DNA from: Planctomycetaceae bacterium | GTDB lineage: Bacteria; Planctomycetota; Planctomycetia; Gemmatales; Gemmataceae | Assembly: GCA_013823135.1 (NCBI GenBank) | Contig: PNLP01000020.1 | Span: forward strand, 1-64,000 | Length of the DNA: 64,000 nucleotides | Direction: 5' to 3' | Shown here: piece by piece, positions 27,272 through 36,957 of the stretch | Layout: every line of letters begins with the position of its first letter | How positions within the stretch are numbered: position 1 is the first letter of the stretch | Position numbers and translations under genes: made by a program | The notes under the pieces: generated by a model | What the model was told of the DNA's origin: nothing | Seen by the model: the letters and a program-made list of their open reading frames with translations, nothing else | The model's database searches: none

Positions 27272-27300
27272 GCGAGCGGGGGGAGATAAGTCCCCCGGTG
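27272..27300. repeat. Half-copy of GGCGAGCGG palindrome family
   Basis: The sequence tgggcgagcggggggagata followed by agtcccccgg, just after pgi, matches the outer arm of the palindromes at 2559-2642 and 61291-61357 (GGCGAGCGGGGG...AGTCCCC) without a full opposite arm. Confidence 0.55.
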
Positions 27301-27317
27301 CTAATCGCGCAAAACGA

Positions 27318-27347
27318 AACCGGCGACCATCAGGCCGCCGGTTTTTT
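27318..27347. terminator. Bidirectional intrinsic terminator
   Basis: AACCGGCG pairs with CGCCGGTT around a ten-base loop, with TTTTTT on the right and an A-rich stretch (aaaacgaaa) on the left. It sits between the convergent ends of pgi and the unknown secreted-protein gene and could serve both. Confidence 0.85.
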
Positions 27348-27360
27348 CGATAACCGCACG

Positions 27361-29196
27361 TCAGTTCGCGGCGGCTTTCTTCCCCTTCTTGCCCGTCTTC
27401 GGCTGGGTTGGCTCAACTGACCGCGGTGCCGGTTTCTCGACCACCGGAATGGGAATCGCATTCAGGCCAGCCGGCATCAGTCCGGGGATGGCCGGCAGAT
27501 AGTCCGGTACGTTCTGCGGCAGTGGGGGTGGCGTGTACGAAGTCGGCAGAATCGCTGGCGTCGTCACGGGCACGGGAATGTAGCTCGATGGCGTCGCGGT
27601 TAGCGGCACCGGCAGCAGGTCGCGTGGCACTTGCATCTTCACGGCCTTCGGCTTCGGCACTGCCTTGTCGCCCAGTGGCGTGTACCGCCCGCCAAGCACG
27701 GTCAGCGGGTAGGTCGATCCCACCGTGGATTCCAGGTCCGGCAGGCGCACGTTGCCAACAACCATCACGTCGCCGTAGAGCCGGAGGTTCATTGCCATTG
27801 GCTTGTCCACGAGCAGCTTCTCAATCTTCGACAGTTCAATTCCGTTACCGGGCAGATCAGGCTCGGCGGGCATCGTGCCTTCGATCACCGCATCCACACC
27901 CGTGATGAGCCCGACGAGTGTCGTCCCGTCTCGCGTCATGTGGTAGTCTGCGGTCAGAACAAGCCCCTCGGTGTAGGTCGTTCCGTCCGGAAGTTCCACG
28001 CTCGAGGTCACGGTGATGGTCACGTGATCCTGGGCGAGTTTCACCACGTACACGAGCGGCCCGATCTCACGCACCCACGTTCCGGTGAGGCCAGTGCGTG
28101 CTGGGGGTGCCACCGGTGTGCGAACAGGCTGAATCAGCATTGGTGCGTTCAACGGCACGGCATGCCCGGCCGGTTGAACGGGGCACGGAGCGGTCGGGCA
28201 CGCTTTCTTGCCGTCCAGCATTTCCCCAAACACCCCAGCGATGACATCGAACTCGACAGCGGGGACGTTCGCGGGCTTCGCTGGTCGGCACGTCAGTTGG
28301 AAAACGGGAGGCGTGGGTGGAGTGGGCGGTAGCACCAGCGTGCAGCCTGCGGGCGGTGGAGCGAACGCCGTCGATGTCGCCTGCTTCGGCTGGGGGACGC
28401 CGTTGACCTCGGCCCACCACGTTCCGGTTTCGTCGCGACGTACATTGGTCACGCCGACCAGTGGGTACATCACACGCATGTCGGTTGGTCGTGCCGTGAC
28501 GACGCGGTTCGCAGTCGTGCAACAGGACGGCATCGCGGGCTGCGTCATGACCCCTTCGCAACGCTGGATTGCAAGGGACGGCGGCATCGGCAGACATGGC
28601 AGAGTGGGAATCCGGTCTTCCACGTCGAAGATTTCGAACGATAGCTCCACGAGCTGATTGTGGCCGCGTGGCTCGGTGTCGGGCGACATAACTTGGACGC
28701 TGCGGCTGCCGTAATACTGCTTGATCCTGTCCCGGTTAGTTGCGACCGGTCGTGGCATTGGGGCCACGTGACAGTCGTCTTGCTCTCCAAAAACGCCCAC
28801 CGAGATGTTCACAAGTTGCTTGTGGTCGGAGGGACTCTTGTTGAGTGGCACGTTAAACTCGAGAGCCAGTCCGATCGGCCCGAGCGCGGGAATGTCGATC
28901 CGTCGCTCTGCAACCCGCGGCATCGGGGCGACTGCCAGCGTCGTTCCGCTGCAGTCGAACGCACAGCAGGGCGGCTTCGTCGAGGCCACGCGGACGGGTC
29001 GTTCACGCGACACGTTGGCGTCGTCCGAGCTGAAACTAAATTCGACCTCGATCTTGAACTCGGGTAACCAAGCGAAGGACTTCGAGACTGCTCGTGGCAT
29101 CGGTGCAACGGCAGTGTCGTCTGCGAGCGTTGGGGCAGCGAGGGCTGCGGTGAGCAATCCGGCGAGTGTAAGGCGTGTAACTGTCCGACGAGACAT
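27361..29196 (-). CDS. Secreted protein of unknown function
   Basis: This 611-residue protein starts at ATG 29196 with AAGGAG seven bases upstream and a signal peptide (MSRRTVTRLTLAGLLTAALA..APTLADD). The N-terminal half repeats a motif containing VAPMPR (near residues 29, 70 and 140), each with a nearby VxFSF or LSFEIFD-like strand, and has several paired cysteines. A central block (about 370-480) looks like a compact beta domain (GTWVREIGPLVYVVKLAQDH). The C-terminus is proline-rich (YTPPPLPQNVPDYLPAIPG) and ends in a Lys/Gly-rich tail. No known enzyme motif was found. It diverges from uvrB. Confidence 0.8.
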   Translation of the reverse strand: MSRRTVTRLTLAGLLTAALAAPTLADDTAVAPMPRAVSKSFAWLPEFKIEVEFSFSSDDANVSRERPVRVASTKPPCCAFDCSGTTLAVAPMPRVAERRIDIPALGPIGLALEFNVPLNKSPSDHKQLVNISVGVFGEQDDCHVAPMPRPVATNRDRIKQYYGSRSVQVMSPDTEPRGHNQLVELSFEIFDVEDRIPTLPCLPMPPSLAIQRCEGVMTQPAMPSCCTTANRVVTARPTDMRVMYPLVGVTNVRRDETGTWWAEVNGVPQPKQATSTAFAPPPAGCTLVLPPTPPTPPVFQLTCRPAKPANVPAVEFDVIAGVFGEMLDGKKACPTAPCPVQPAGHAVPLNAPMLIQPVRTPVAPPARTGLTGTWVREIGPLVYVVKLAQDHVTITVTSSVELPDGTTYTEGLVLTADYHMTRDGTTLVGLITGVDAVIEGTMPAEPDLPGNGIELSKIEKLLVDKPMAMNLRLYGDVMVVGNVRLPDLESTVGSTYPLTVLGGRYTPLGDKAVPKPKAVKMQVPRDLLPVPLTATPSSYIPVPVTTPAILPTSYTPPPLPQNVPDYLPAIPGLMPAGLNAIPIPVVEKPAPRSVEPTQPKTGKKGKKAAAN

Positions 29197-29435
29197 GCAC
29201 GGACTCCTTTCCGCGGAGACAGGACGAACGGCGGGATCATGCCGACAGACGCCCGAATGCACAACCCCAACGCGCACGACTTGAATGAATCTAGAAAAAA
29301 TCACGCAAATTGTTTCCGCGGCGCTATTGGGCTTGGGCGGCGATTCCGCGTTGCGATCAACCGACCTTCGTTTGTCTGGTGGCCGCGCGTACAATTACCG
29401 GATTCGCAGTTATGCAATCCCCTGGGGGTAGCCCG

Positions 29436-31538
<2,103 letters not shown>

Positions 31539-31621
31539 TTGGAATGTGAATAGTCTGTTCACTCGAAGCACGGGTATCATCTCAGTGTACGCCCAACCCG
31601 TCCCGATTCGCGAGTCTGTCG

Positions 31622-33964
31622 ATGCCTGATTCTCCGATCGACCCAACGATCACCCACGCTCCTGTGCCGCCTGGCAACGAAGCGAACTCACCCACATCCG
31701 GTTCTGAGACGATTGCCCAGTCACCGGACGACGTGGCTGATGCTGCGGCTCGCTCTGCTGATGCTGCGCCAGCTTCAGTGGTGTCGATTCCCGGTTACGT
31801 GATCGAGCGGGAACTCGGGCGAGGCGGAATGGGTGTGGTTTATCTCGCTCGCCATCTGGCGTTGAACCGTTCTGTCGCACTCAAAATGATCCTCGCGGGA
31901 GAGCATTCGGGAGTCCGTGATCGCCTGCGATTCCTGGCGGAAGCGGAGGCCATAGCCCGGTTGCGGCATCCGAACATTGTTCAGCTTTATGAGATTGGCA
32001 CACACTGCGATTGCCCGTTCTTCACCCTGGAATACTGCGAAGGCGGGGCACTGGATGCCAAACTCGGTGGGCAACCCCTCGAACCCCAGGCAGCCGGAAC
32101 ACTGGTGGAGACAATCGCTCGGGCGGTGCACGTCGCACACGAGGCGGGGATCGTTCACCGCGATCTGAAGCCTCAGAACGTCTTGCTCTCCGCAGATGGC
32201 GCCCCCAAGGTGACGGACTTTGGTCTCGCGAAGCGAGTCGATGGTGTGAGTGACCTTACCGCGTCCGGTGCTGTTCTGGGGACGCCCAGCTACATGGCGC
32301 CGGAACAGGCTGAGGGAAAGGGGAAGGAAGTCGGTCGCGCTGCGGACGTGTACGCATTGGGTGCAATCCTGTACGCCGCCCTAACAGGCCGTCCACCGTT
32401 CCGCGCTGCCACGCCCGTGGATACCATCATGCAGGTGGTACACGACGACCCCGTTCCACCAACACACCTTGTTCCGGGGATTCCTCGCGATCTGGAAACG
32501 ATCTGTTTGAAGTGCCTTCGTAAAGACCCATCACGACGATATCCGACCGCCGCAGATCTGGCTGATGACTTGAGGCGATGGCATGAGGGCGAACCAATCA
32601 TGGCCAGACCGGTCGGCTCTGCCGAACGAGTTTGGAAGTGGGCGAGGCGGCGGCCCACGACGGCCGCTCTTGTTGCAGTCAGCATTCTCGTTGCCGTGGG
32701 CATCGTTTTCGGGAGCATCTGGTTCACGGACCGTCTTCGAGTCGAACGCAACGTCGCACGAGCGGCGGAGCGGTCTGAGCGACTTCGTGCGATTGAGTTG
32801 GCCGCAGCCCTGGATGATGCCCGTCGAGAACGAGACGAAAAGGAAAAGGCCCGGCGCGCCGAGATCGCTTTGAAAGAGGAGGTCATCGAGAACGATAAGG
32901 AACTCCGACTCGTCGTGATGACACTCGTGAAGGCGATGCAAGAAAACGCAGCTCGTTCTGGAGGTGCCACACTCGATATCCCTGCACTTCTTGCGGTCGC
33001 GAGAAAATACAGCGAGTCCAACCCGGGGCAAAACGCGAGAGTTCGCCTCGGGATGCTCCAGATGGTGGGCATCCTTTACACCGCGTTGGGGCGGTCGGAA
33101 GAGGCCATCCCGATAGTCGAAGAGTTGGTCACCGCCTGCGGTACAGTCTTTGGCGAAAACCACCGGGAGACTCTGAGCGTTCAGACAAACCTGGCGCAGT
33201 TGTACTTGATCGCGGGTCGCCCACTCAAGGGATTGGCGTTGCTCGATGATGCTGTGAAGCGACAGGTTGCGAACCTCGGCCCGACCGATCCCGCGACTGT
33301 CGAAGGGAAGAAAGCACTCGCCCGCGTATACATCATCTCCCACCAATATCAGCGAGCCCTCGATCTTTGCGATGCCGTTGCTTCCGAGCTTCGCCAACTC
33401 CGAGGCCAGGACATCGTGGACACTCTTGATCTCGTCGATATAGCGGCCACAGCATGCGCAAAGTTACAACTGCGAGAACGGGAGGAGGGCTACCTCCGCG
33501 AGTTGATTCGAATCTCCGGGCTGATGTACGGTACTCCAAGCGAGCCGGTATGTGTGGCGATGATTAGATTGGGAACCCAACTCATGGCTCGTGACAAGTT
33601 GGAGGCTGCTGAAACAATCTTCCGCGAGTCACTTGCCATGCTTGAGAATATCGCCACCCGCCCCAGATCCATGCTTACACCGTGGCTCATCCCGCACGCT
33701 CGCAGTCTGCTGGGCGAGGCACTGCTGGGTCAGAAGAAGTATCTCGCGGCTGAACCTCTGTTGATCTCGGGCGCTGAGCAGTTGCTTGCCGATTCCGTTA
33801 AACTCACGTCTACAGAACTTAACGAGGTTCAACACGCGATTGAAAGACTCGTGAAGTTGTATGTGGCACTTGGGAACGACCAGAAAGCAACTACCTGGCG
33901 GAACCAGATGATCCCCAAGCGTGTTCCGTTAATGATGAACCCGCCTGTAGCGCCAGAATCATGA
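31622..33964 (+). CDS. Ser/Thr protein kinase with C-terminal TPR-like region
   Basis: This 780-residue protein has a kinase domain at about residues 55-310 with GRGGMGVVYLARH, VALKMIL, HRDLKPQNVLLS, VTDFGLAKR and MAPEQAEG, so it should be active. A membrane segment follows near 340 (LVAVSILVAVGIVFGSIWF). A charged helical stretch then leads into tetratricopeptide-like helices (IPIVEELVTACGTVFGENH, LAQLYLIAGRPLKGLALLDD, LIRISGLMYG). This is a very common planctomycete kinase design. The TPR part probably binds protein partners outside the membrane; targets are unknown. No clear ribosome binding site precedes the ATG. Confidence 0.92.
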   Translation: MPDSPIDPTITHAPVPPGNEANSPTSGSETIAQSPDDVADAAARSADAAPASVVSIPGYVIERELGRGGMGVVYLARHLALNRSVALKMILAGEHSGVRDRLRFLAEAEAIARLRHPNIVQLYEIGTHCDCPFFTLEYCEGGALDAKLGGQPLEPQAAGTLVETIARAVHVAHEAGIVHRDLKPQNVLLSADGAPKVTDFGLAKRVDGVSDLTASGAVLGTPSYMAPEQAEGKGKEVGRAADVYALGAILYAALTGRPPFRAATPVDTIMQVVHDDPVPPTHLVPGIPRDLETICLKCLRKDPSRRYPTAADLADDLRRWHEGEPIMARPVGSAERVWKWARRRPTTAALVAVSILVAVGIVFGSIWFTDRLRVERNVARAAERSERLRAIELAAALDDARRERDEKEKARRAEIALKEEVIENDKELRLVVMTLVKAMQENAARSGGATLDIPALLAVARKYSESNPGQNARVRLGMLQMVGILYTALGRSEEAIPIVEELVTACGTVFGENHRETLSVQTNLAQLYLIAGRPLKGLALLDDAVKRQVANLGPTDPATVEGKKALARVYIISHQYQRALDLCDAVASELRQLRGQDIVDTLDLVDIAATACAKLQLREREEGYLRELIRISGLMYGTPSEPVCVAMIRLGTQLMARDKLEAAETIFRESLAMLENIATRPRSMLTPWLIPHARSLLGEALLGQKKYLAAEPLLISGAEQLLADSVKLTSTELNEVQHAIERLVKLYVALGNDQKATTWRNQMIPKRVPLMMNPPVAPES

Positions 33965-33969
33965 AACGA

Positions 33970-34008
33970 CGCAACCGCCCACAGGATTGTTCCCAGAAGG
34001 CGGTTGCG
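33970..34008. terminator. Hairpin between convergent genes
   Basis: CGCAACCGCC and GGCGGTTGCG form a perfect 10-base stem around a 19-base loop, seven bases after the kinase-TPR stop. T-runs are short on both sides, so it is a likely but not textbook terminator. Confidence 0.6.
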
Positions 34009-34036
34009 TGCGAAGTCCTGTGGAATCGGAACGGGG

Positions 34037-34168
34037 TTAGCGATTCCCACCGCAACCAGGCATCAGGAAAGCAATAAGGACGAAAGGCAACGGAAGGCCC
34101 AGGATGAGAGCAGCAAGGCCGTAGCGAATCTTGCCCCAGCGCGAAGTTGTTTCGTCGTTGCGGATCAT
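34037..34168 (-). CDS. 43-residue membrane peptide
   Basis: A short minus-strand frame starts at ATG 34168, with GGAG eight bases upstream, and encodes 43 residues. It opens MIRNDETTSRWGKIRYG, continues with one hydrophobic helix (LAALILGLPLPFVLIAFLMP), and ends GCGGNR. The ribosome binding site and the clean polar-helix-polar layout argue that it is real. It follows the GT87-like gene by 111 bases on the same strand and could be co-transcribed. No family is recognised. Confidence 0.65.
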   Translation of the reverse strand: MIRNDETTSRWGKIRYGLAALILGLPLPFVLIAFLMPGCGGNR

Positions 34169-34279
34169 ATTGAGATCTCCACTTTGTCTCAGGTTTGGGA
34201 ATGTCTGGCAGTCGTTGACGGGCCGACATTACCTATGCAACCTGCGTGCCGAATTGCGTCTTGGATGGGTGAAGTGCTT

Positions 34280-35623
34280 TTAGGCAGTTGGCGATTCCGG
34301 AGAAGGCGTGCGAACTGGGTTCAGCGGTCCGGTCAACACTACGAGTGCGAACAGTGCCACTGCGATCGGGTGATGTGCGGGAAACCCGGCTCCCTCCATC
34401 GTCGTTCGTGGAACCCAGTGAATCGCGAGGAGGCAGGCAGCAGTGACGCTGCGGATCCGATAGCCGCCGAGGTACAAGTCGCGAACCCACGGCACGGCCG
34501 CGAGGAGTAATATCAACTCATACACCAGCACTTGAGAGCACCACACGGCACCTGCGACAGTTGCCGCCGTTGCCCAAGCTGCAGAGGGACGCTCCCCGCT
34601 CCATGTCCAGCGACCCATCAAGAACCCATACCACACCAGATACCCCGCCACCGTTGTCACGATACCAAGTTCAAGTAATGGGCCGCCAAACGCGAACACC
34701 AACTGGTTCCAGCTGGCAATCGAGGGGTTCAATTCGATCCTGTTGTACCTCACCGCATCGCGAGTTGATGGCAGGAAGTCAGCGTAGTCCTTCAGGAACA
34801 GGGGCGATCCGCCAATCACCGTTGCGCCAATCAGGTTGAGCGAGGCAACCAACACAACCAAGAGTAGTGCGGGTCGCCAGCCTCCGAGGTACCACATTAG
34901 TGGGATGAGCGAGATCGCGAGGTGTGGCTTCACAAACGGGAATATCCACAGCACCGCCATCAGCGAGAATCTTCCTCGTTCGTAGGCGATCAACCCCGCT
35001 GACACGAAGGCGATTGCCAGGACGCTGGTTTGGCCTACCGGGAACACAATCACGGGCGCGATCGACGGATCCATTAGCAATAGGAACGGTACGACCGCCC
35101 AGATGAACACTGGTATTGGAGGAGAGTTGTGCAACCGAAGCAACACAGGCAGTCGCGCGATGAAATACGCCGCGATACCGTTGACGAGCGCCCAGGCGAC
35201 TTTCGCGGGGAGCCAAGGCAGTAACGCAAACGGCATGTACAGCAACACCGCCATCGGCGGCAGGAAGTAGCCGCAGTTAAGCGGAAAACTGTTGACGAGG
35301 CACTCATCAACAAGCAGCACGAGCCACCGACCGAAGTCCCCGGAGTTGAGAGCTGGGCTGTTGTTGAACGGCTTCTGAGAGTTCTCGGGTGCGAAGCTGG
35401 CACCGACATGGTGGCGAATCTTCGCGATGTCGTACGGGTTTTCACCTCGGCAAACGAGTTCCGCACCCAGCCTGTAAATGAAGAAGTCTCGCGGGTCTCC
35501 GTCGGGCGGACCGACGGCACGGCCCAGAGCGATGCCGAAGAACACAACAGCGGCGGCGATCGCGGGCCAGCGTGGTGGAACGTTGCCCACACCCAGCGGG
35601 GATACTGTGGGCGAGTCAAACAC
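34280..35623 (-). CDS. GT87-like (DUF2029) membrane glycosyltransferase
   Basis: This protein of about 447 residues has ten or so hydrophobic helices. The early loop GDPRDFFIYRLGAELVCRGENPYD carries the acidic motif typical of GT-C polyprenyl-phosphate-sugar mannosyltransferases, with FPFVKPHLAISLIPLMW and WNQLVFAFGG later on. Such enzymes act on the periplasmic side with lipid-linked sugar donors. The start is set at GTG 35623, with GGAG seven bases upstream. This GTG overlaps the E2 stop by eight bases, showing translational coupling to the dehydrogenase operon. The longer open frame to 35725 lies inside the E2 gene and is not plausible. Confidence 0.82.
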   Translation of the reverse strand: MFDSPTVSPLGVGNVPPRWPAIAAAVVFFGIALGRAVGPPDGDPRDFFIYRLGAELVCRGENPYDIAKIRHHVGASFAPENSQKPFNNSPALNSGDFGRWLVLLVDECLVNSFPLNCGYFLPPMAVLLYMPFALLPWLPAKVAWALVNGIAAYFIARLPVLLRLHNSPPIPVFIWAVVPFLLLMDPSIAPVIVFPVGQTSVLAIAFVSAGLIAYERGRFSLMAVLWIFPFVKPHLAISLIPLMWYLGGWRPALLLVVLVASLNLIGATVIGGSPLFLKDYADFLPSTRDAVRYNRIELNPSIASWNQLVFAFGGPLLELGIVTTVAGYLVWYGFLMGRWTWSGERPSAAWATAATVAGAVWCSQVLVYELILLLAAVPWVRDLYLGGYRIRSVTAACLLAIHWVPRTTMEGAGFPAHHPIAVALFALVVLTGPLNPVRTPSPESPTA

Positions 35624-36899
35624 CGATCTTCTCCGGCAGGAGGAGCAGGGCAGGGGCCTGGAGGTAACGCAGAACTGCGTTACCGAAAGCTGCCCCGATT
35701 GCTCCATCCACGATGCGGTGGTCAAACGAGAAGGACAGGTAAAGAATGTCGGCTGGCTTCAATTCCCCTTGGGCATCGTAAACCGGCCGCTTCACGACGC
35801 GTCCTACCCCCATTATGCCCACTTCCGGGTGGTTGATGATCGGTGTCGAGATTAGCCCGCCGATGCCGCCCACAGAGGTAACCGTGAACGTGCCGCCCCT
35901 GAGATCGTCCAGTTTGCTTTTGCCAGCCTTGGCATCACGACCAAGTTGGTCGATTTCACTCGCGATGGCAATCAGATCTTTCTTGTCGGCGTTCTTGATG
36001 ACGGGGACGATAAGCCCTTGCGGTGCGGCGACAGCCACGCCGATGTTGTACTTGTCGTGCAGCACCACTTCATTCGCCGGTTCGTCGTATGTGCTGTTCA
36101 CGATGGGCACCTCTTTCAAGGCGCGTGCCACCGACTTCACGAAGAACGCGAGGTACGTCAGTTTCACGCCCGCGGCGCTGAGCGGATCGCGGAGTTGACC
36201 CCGTAGCCTAACCAGGTCGGTGAGATCGCACTCGTCGATGTAGGAATAGTGGGGGATATGTCGCTTCGACTCGACGGTGTGCTCAGCGATCCGCCGCCGC
36301 AAGCCGACGAGTTTCTGGCGTGTGCCTGCGGTTCCGAAGTCAAGCTTTGATGTATCGGTCTTGGATGACGCTGCGGATTGTTCTGCGGTGATCGTCCGAG
36401 GCTTGATCAGAGGAGCCAAGTCTTCGATGAGGATACGACCCCCAGGGCCAGTACCATGGACACGACCGAGGTCGATGCCAAGTTTGCGAGCGAGCAACCG
36501 CACCGACGGAGCCGCTGGTGGGAGTCTTCCTGGAGCACTGTGGCCGTTACTGATCGTCGCGGGAATCCGAGCGGGGACTGCGGCCGCCCTGAATGTTTCG
36601 ACAGCCACTGGACGCGAGATTGCCACCTCGGTTGGTTCACTCCCGCCTTCTGTCGGCGAGAGCTCGCCCACCGGGTCATAACTCAGCACTACCTGGCCAA
36701 CCTTGACCTTGGTTCCCGGTACGGCGGTGAGGGCGGTGATGGTTCCGGCGAACCGTGCATGAACCTCCATGCTCGCCTTGTCGGACATCACCTCCGCGAG
36801 TCCCTGCCCGCGGGCGACTGCGTCGCCAGGGCGAACGAGCCAGCGGACCAGTTCTACCTCGAACAATCCTTCACCAACCGGCGGGAGAGCAAAATCCAT
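35616..36899 (-). CDS. 2-oxoacid dehydrogenase E2, dihydrolipoyl acyltransferase
   Basis: This 427-residue protein has one lipoyl domain with the modified lysine in MSDKASMEVHA near residue 40. A peripheral-subunit-binding domain follows at about 130 (SVRLLARKLGIDLGRVHGTG). The catalytic acyltransferase domain ends in FDHRIVDGAIG, where His and Asp are catalytic. It accepts an acyl group from E1 on lipoate and passes it to coenzyme A. With the E1 genes upstream, the branched-chain or pyruvate complex is meant; the single lipoyl domain and E1 sequences favour the branched-chain type. GAGGG lies seven bases before the ATG. No E3 gene is seen in the window. Confidence 0.93.
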   Translation of the reverse strand: MDFALPPVGEGLFEVELVRWLVRPGDAVARGQGLAEVMSDKASMEVHARFAGTITALTAVPGTKVKVGQVVLSYDPVGELSPTEGGSEPTEVAISRPVAVETFRAAAVPARIPATISNGHSAPGRLPPAAPSVRLLARKLGIDLGRVHGTGPGGRILIEDLAPLIKPRTITAEQSAASSKTDTSKLDFGTAGTRQKLVGLRRRIAEHTVESKRHIPHYSYIDECDLTDLVRLRGQLRDPLSAAGVKLTYLAFFVKSVARALKEVPIVNSTYDEPANEVVLHDKYNIGVAVAAPQGLIVPVIKNADKKDLIAIASEIDQLGRDAKAGKSKLDDLRGGTFTVTSVGGIGGLISTPIINHPEVGIMGVGRVVKRPVYDAQGELKPADILYLSFSFDHRIVDGAIGAAFGNAVLRYLQAPALLLLPEKIGV

Positions 36900-36957
36900 G
36901 AGCGTACCCTCGTGTTTCGTGCTGGACCCCGCACTGACTCAGATTGCTTGTGCGGCG

